A stretch of DNA of 64,000 nucleotides from Pukyongia sp. (lineage in GTDB: Bacteria > Bacteroidota > Bacteroidia > Flavobacteriales > Flavobacteriaceae). Each line of letters begins with the position of its first letter. Position 1 is the stretch's first letter. A program made the translations under genes and the position numbers. Shown piece after piece: positions 60,617 through 64,000 of the stretch. The stretch is taken from the NCBI GenBank assembly GCA_030148705.1, contig JASBSY010000001.1, positions 62,001 to 126,000 on the forward strand. The letters are read 5' to 3'. The notes under the pieces were generated by a model. That model worked only from the letters and a program-made list of their open reading frames with translations, was not told the origin of the DNA and did no database searches.

Positions 60617-61183
60617 TTATTCTTTAATACGTTCCTGGTATTGCCCTTTGTCTGTATCGATCCTTATCTTATCCCCTTCATTTATAAAGAGAGGCACATT
60701 AATCTGCGCACCTGTTTCCACAGTCGCAGGTTTAGTAGCATTGGTGGCGGTATTTCCCTTAACACCCGGTTCGGTGGCAGTTACTTCCAGAATTACGTGC
60801 GCCGGCATTTCAACAGAAAGAGGCATATTGTCTTCTGTATTAATGAGCACCGTTACAACTTCCCCTTCTTTCATCAATTCGGGAGTATCAAGGGCTTCTT
60901 TCAACAGCCTGATCTGGGTATAATCCTCAGTATTCATGAAATGATACATCTCACCTTCACTATACAGGTATTGAAATTTGTGCGTTTCAACCCGAACATC
61001 ATCAATCTTATGTCCCGCAGAGAATGTATTGTCGATAACCTTGCCGGTCGTCACACTTTTTAACTTGGTACGAACGAAGGCCGGGCCTTTACCTGGTTTC
61101 ACATGTAAGAACTCGATGATCTTATAAATGTCGTGGTTATAGCGTATGCATAATCCTTTGCGTATATCTGAAGTTGTTGCCAT
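60617..61183 (-). CDS. efp: translation elongation factor P
   Basis: EF-P relieves ribosome stalling at polyproline stretches. The 188-residue protein has the three-barrel layout: KGLCIRYNHDIYKIIEFLHVKPGKGPAFVRTKLKSVTTGKVIDNTFSAG, with the conserved lysine in the PGKGPAF loop, then VTVLINTEDNMPLSVEMP and VPLFINEGDKIRIDTDKGQYQERI. It lies inside the lipid A gene run, 16 bp after lpxA, a placement typical for flavobacteria. No epmA/epmB modification genes are adjacent. Confidence 0.95.
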   Translation of the reverse strand: MATTSDIRKGLCIRYNHDIYKIIEFLHVKPGKGPAFVRTKLKSVTTGKVIDNTFSAGHKIDDVRVETHKFQYLYSEGEMYHFMNTEDYTQIRLLKEALDTPELMKEGEVVTVLINTEDNMPLSVEMPAHVILEVTATEPGVKGNTATNATKPATVETGAQINVPLFINEGDKIRIDTDKGQYQERIKE

Positions 61184-61199
61184 AAAATATATTTGGTAA

Positions 61200-61985
61200 T
61201 TAATTAGAGCTGAAATAGCCCTTCATAATTCCTCTTTTTGAATTTTTAATGAATTGTAGTATTTCATCCCGTTCCGGGGTTGCTTCCATTTCGGCTTCGA
61301 TAATTTCCGAAGCCTGAGTATTGTTGTAATTCCTCTGATATAACAGTCTGTAAATATTTTGGATCTCCCTGATCTTTTCGGGAGCAAAACCTCGTCTCCT
61401 GAGCCCGATGGAATTGATTCCCACATAAGATAAGGGTTCTCTTGCAGCCTTTACAAAAGGAGGTACATCCTTCCTAACAAGCGATCCACCTGTTACAAAT
61501 GCGTGCTGTCCGATCATACAGAATTGGTGTACTGCCGTCATTCCGGCCAGCACCACATGATCACCCACGGTAATATGTCCGGCCAGGGTACTGTTATTCG
61601 AGAAGATACAATTGTCGCCAACTATACAATCGTGGGCTATATGACAGTACGCCATAATAAGACAATTATTACCAATAACAGTCTTGCCTCGGTCTATCGT
61701 TCCCCGATTAACAGTTACGTATTCTCTTATTGTTGTATTATCTCCTATTTCGGCGGTGGTCTCCTCATCCTGGAATTTCAGGTCCTGAGGGATGGCACTT
61801 ATTACTGCTCCGGGGAAGATATTGCAGTTCTTACCTATTCTTGCGCCTTCCATAATCGTCACATTCGAACCAATCCAGGTTCCTTCACCAATAACTACAT
61901 TATTGTGTATGGTTGTAAATGGTTCGATTACCACGTTCTTCGCAATCTTTGCGCCGGGATGGACATATGCTAAAGGCTGATTCAT
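61200..61985 (-). CDS. lpxA: UDP-N-acetylglucosamine O-acyltransferase
   Basis: LpxA transfers a 3-hydroxyacyl chain from ACP to the 3-OH of UDP-GlcNAc, the first step of lipid A synthesis. The 261-residue protein is a left-handed beta helix of hexapeptide repeats, starting LAYVHPGAKIAKNVVIEPF. It has the catalytic His in CHIAHDCIVGDN and a C-terminal helical domain (REPLSYVGINSIGLRRRGFAPEKIREIQNIYRLLYQRN). It begins directly after lpxC-fabZ with no gap, so the two are co-translated. Confidence 0.96.
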   Translation of the reverse strand: MNQPLAYVHPGAKIAKNVVIEPFTTIHNNVVIGEGTWIGSNVTIMEGARIGKNCNIFPGAVISAIPQDLKFQDEETTAEIGDNTTIREYVTVNRGTIDRGKTVIGNNCLIMAYCHIAHDCIVGDNCIFSNNSTLAGHITVGDHVVLAGMTAVHQFCMIGQHAFVTGGSLVRKDVPPFVKAAREPLSYVGINSIGLRRRGFAPEKIREIQNIYRLLYQRNYNNTQASEIIEAEMEATPERDEILQFIKNSKRGIMKGYFSSN

Positions 61986-63392
61986 TTAGTCTTTTTTAGT
62001 TTTTACAATTTGTGCCATAAGTTCCGCTTCTGTTACAAGTCGGCCATTGGCATATGCATTTCCGGACATATGTACGATTCCCCTCCTGATAGGCGTAATA
62101 AGGTCTAGTTTAAAGATGAGTGTATCGCCGGGATTGACCTGCTGTTTGAACTTTACGTTGTTGATCTTCATAAAGAAGGTAAGGTAATTCTCAGGATCGG
62201 GCACGGTACTTAATGCGAGTATACCCCCTGTTTGTGCCATGGCTTCGACTATAAGTACGCCGGGCATTACAGGAGCCCCGGGAAAATGCCCCACGAAGAA
62301 AGGTTCGTTCATGGTTACATTTTTAAGCCCAACAACATGGGTATCTGAAAGCTCAAGTATCTTATCGACTAAGAGGAATGGTGGACGGTGAGGGAGCATG
62401 GCCATAATGGCATTTACATCCTTAACCGGTGTTTTATTGATATCGAAGGTTGGCACCTTATTGCGCTTCTCGATCTTAATTAATTTGGAAAGTTTTTTGG
62501 CGAACTGGGTATTTACATGATGCCCGGGTTTGTTAGCTATCACTTTCCCCCGAATCCTTGTTCCTACTAGTGCAAGATCTCCAATCACATCCAACAGTTT
62601 GTGGCGTGCTGCTTCATTGGGGTAATGCAGGGTTAGGTTATCCAGGATACCATTGGGTTTCACCGAGATCTGGTCCTTTTTAAAGGCAGCTCGTAATTTT
62701 TCCATTGTTTTTTCTGAAAGCTCTTTATCCACATATACAATGGCATTGTTGAGATCACCTCCTTTTATAAGGCCGTGATCAAGCAGTGTTTCCAGTTCAT
62801 GTAGAAAACTAAAAGTCCGCGCATCGGAGATCTCATCTTTAAAATCGGATATATTCTTTAAGGATGCGTTCTGGGTTCCCAGCACTTTAGTTCCAAAATC
62901 GACCATAGCGGTTACCTGGTATTCTTCTGAAGGGATTACGGTAATCTCACTTCCGGATTCTTCGTCCGTGTATGATATTACCTCTTTAACTATGTATTCA
63001 TCCCTGGGAAGGGTTTGCTCGACGATTCCTGCCTTTTCAATAGCCTCTACAAAGAATTTTGAAGAACCATCCATAATGGGAGGTTCGGATGCGTTGAGTT
63101 CAATTAAACAATTGTCAACCTCCATACCAACCAGCGCAGCCAGTACGTGTTCTGATGTCTGTATCTTTACTCCCCGTTTTTCCAGGTTTGTTCCCCTTTG
63201 TGTATTTACAACGTAATTGACATCGGCTTCGATCTCCGGTCTTCCTTCCAGGTCCACTCTAACAAATGTATAGCCGTGATTTTCCGGGGCCGGCTTAAAG
63301 GTAATCGTTACATCCTTTCCGGTATGAAGCCCAACACCGGTGAGCGACACCTCTTTCCCAATCGTGCGTTGTTTAACCATACATTCAGTCAT
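61986..63392 (-). CDS. lpxC/fabZ: bifunctional LpxC deacetylase / FabZ dehydratase
   Basis: A fusion of UDP-3-O-acyl-GlcNAc deacetylase (LpxC, the committed step of lipid A) and 3-hydroxyacyl-ACP dehydratase (FabZ), as in many Bacteroidota. LpxC (about 1-310) shows [19 protein letters not shown] (zinc His), MDGSSKFF and [17 protein letters not shown] (second zinc His). FabZ (about 320-465) has [14 protein letters not shown] and [20 protein letters not shown] (active His and Glu). The start at 63392 ([10 protein letters not shown]) overlaps the lpxD stop by 8 bp. The second Met (63380, MVKQRT) lies 4 bp after it and may be the true start. Confidence 0.95.
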   Translation of the reverse strand: MTECMVKQRTIGKEVSLTGVGLHTGKDVTITFKPAPENHGYTFVRVDLEGRPEIEADVNYVVNTQRGTNLEKRGVKIQTSEHVLAALVGMEVDNCLIELNASEPPIMDGSSKFFVEAIEKAGIVEQTLPRDEYIVKEVISYTDEESGSEITVIPSEEYQVTAMVDFGTKVLGTQNASLKNISDFKDEISDARTFSFLHELETLLDHGLIKGGDLNNAIVYVDKELSEKTMEKLRAAFKKDQISVKPNGILDNLTLHYPNEAARHKLLDVIGDLALVGTRIRGKVIANKPGHHVNTQFAKKLSKLIKIEKRNKVPTFDINKTPVKDVNAIMAMLPHRPPFLLVDKILELSDTHVVGLKNVTMNEPFFVGHFPGAPVMPGVLIVEAMAQTGGILALSTVPDPENYLTFFMKINNVKFKQQVNPGDTLIFKLDLITPIRRGIVHMSGNAYANGRLVTEAELMAQIVKTKKD

Positions 63393-64000
63393 TATTCTGA
63401 TTTTTTTCAAATGTATTCAATCGTTCTATGATCTTTGGCAGATTCTTAAAATGGACATAACTCTTATTATAGTCTCCGTATTTTAAGGCCGGGGAACCTT
63501 GTAGTACCTCGTTGTCCTTTACATTTCTTCCTATTCCGCTTTGCGCCTGTATGCGAACGTTGTCGCCTATGGTAAGATGGCCAACAATTCCTACCTGGCC
63601 GCCTATCATACAGTTCTTTCCAATCTTTGTAGAGCCTGCAATTCCTGTCTGGGCCGCTATAACCGTATGTTGTCCTATTTCCACATTGTGAGCGATCTGG
63701 ATTTGGTTGTCCAGCTTAACTCCCCGCCTGATAACTGTCGATCCAAGGGTTGCCCGGTCAATGGTAGTCCCGGCACCCACATCCACGTTATCCTCTATTA
63801 CAACATTGCCCGTCTGTGGCACCTTGGTGTACTCACCTTTATCATTAGGAGTAAAGCCAAAGCCATCAGCTCCTACAATAACCCCGCTGTGAATAACGCA
63901 GTTATTTCCGATTATACTTTCCGAATAAATCTTGGCGCCGGCGAAAACAACAACATCATTACCAATCTCCACATTATCGCCTATATAGACATTAGGATAT
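63385..64000 (-). CDS. lpxD: UDP-3-O-acylglucosamine N-acyltransferase (partial)
   Basis: Partial LpxD, running off the right edge. The 3' 205 codons are visible, from [22 protein letters not shown] (at the edge) through hexapeptide repeats to the catalytic His in [14 protein letters not shown]. The ending is a C-terminal helix ([27 protein letters not shown]). It N-acylates UDP-3-O-acyl-glucosamine in lipid A synthesis. It is the first visible gene of the run lpxD, lpxC-fabZ, lpxA, efp, and its stop overlaps the next start. Confidence 0.93.
   Translation of the reverse strand, partial: YPNVYIGDNVEIGNDVVVFAGAKIYSESIIGNNCVIHSGVIVGADGFGFTPNDKGEYTKVPQTGNVVIEDNVDVGAGTTIDRATLGSTVIRRGVKLDNQIQIAHNVEIGQHTVIAAQTGIAGSTKIGKNCMIGGQVGIVGHLTIGDNVRIQAQSGIGRNVKDNEVLQGSPALKYGDYNKSYVHFKNLPKIIERLNTFEKNQNND

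Overview
The window looks like chromosome from a marine-type member of the Flavobacteriaceae (Bacteroidota). The evidence is C-terminal type IX secretion (T9SS) sorting domains on several secreted proteins, promoter elements of the Bacteroidota form TAnnTTTG, a RpoD/SigA-type sigma factor starting MRQLKI, DUF6090 proteins, a fused lpxC-fabZ gene and the order lpxD, lpxC-fabZ, lpxA, efp. No tRNA, rRNA, CRISPR array, transposase or integrase was recognised.

Region 1 (1-5.2 kb) is AT-rich and accessory-like. Three DUF6090 membrane-anchored paralogs share their first half at the DNA level and then diverge. Each is followed by a GC-rich palindrome directly after the stop codon, and three of the junctions also carry hairpins with GCACAAC/GTTGTGC-type arms, an arrangement that resembles integron cassettes. 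An FG-GAP repeat T9SS protein and a decayed gene follow. Region 2 (5.2-9.6 kb) holds a PagL-like lipid A deacylase, an ICMT-like methyltransferase lying between a gene remnant and an intact paralog of it (a Tat-exported PLP enzyme), then a TPP riboswitch with a terminator but no thiamine gene behind it, and about 500 bp of CAC-rich repeats.

Region 3 (9.6-33 kb) is rich in exported proteins: an FAD/NAD(P)-binding protein, small membrane proteins, a very large Asp-box beta-propeller, S41-like, M28 and M14 peptidases, an animal-type heme peroxidase, a sialidase-like propeller, a secreted PCMT, a slipin, an ALDH, an ExbD next to a CxxC protein, and a small HTH/membrane-protein operon with its own palindromic operator candidate.

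Region 4 (33-52.5 kb) contains a RpoD-like sigma factor, two OmpA-domain proteins, a VanX-like dipeptidase, the DUF3817-MscS-EEP operon, a second large propeller, a DUF3307-SatD operon with an array of ACTTAT repeats at its promoter, CorA, and the operon OmpA / H3TH protein / Na+:solute symporter.

Region 5 (52.5-64 kb) is mostly core: an operon fabG, VWA-like membrane protein, prohibitin; a secreted S9 peptidase; and a lipid A operon (lpxD, lpxC-fabZ, lpxA, efp, second lpxD-like gene, NTF2-like) leading to sucD, which has its own promoter. The best candidates for something new are the DUF6090 cassette-like array, the orphan TPP riboswitch and the DUF3307-SatD control region.
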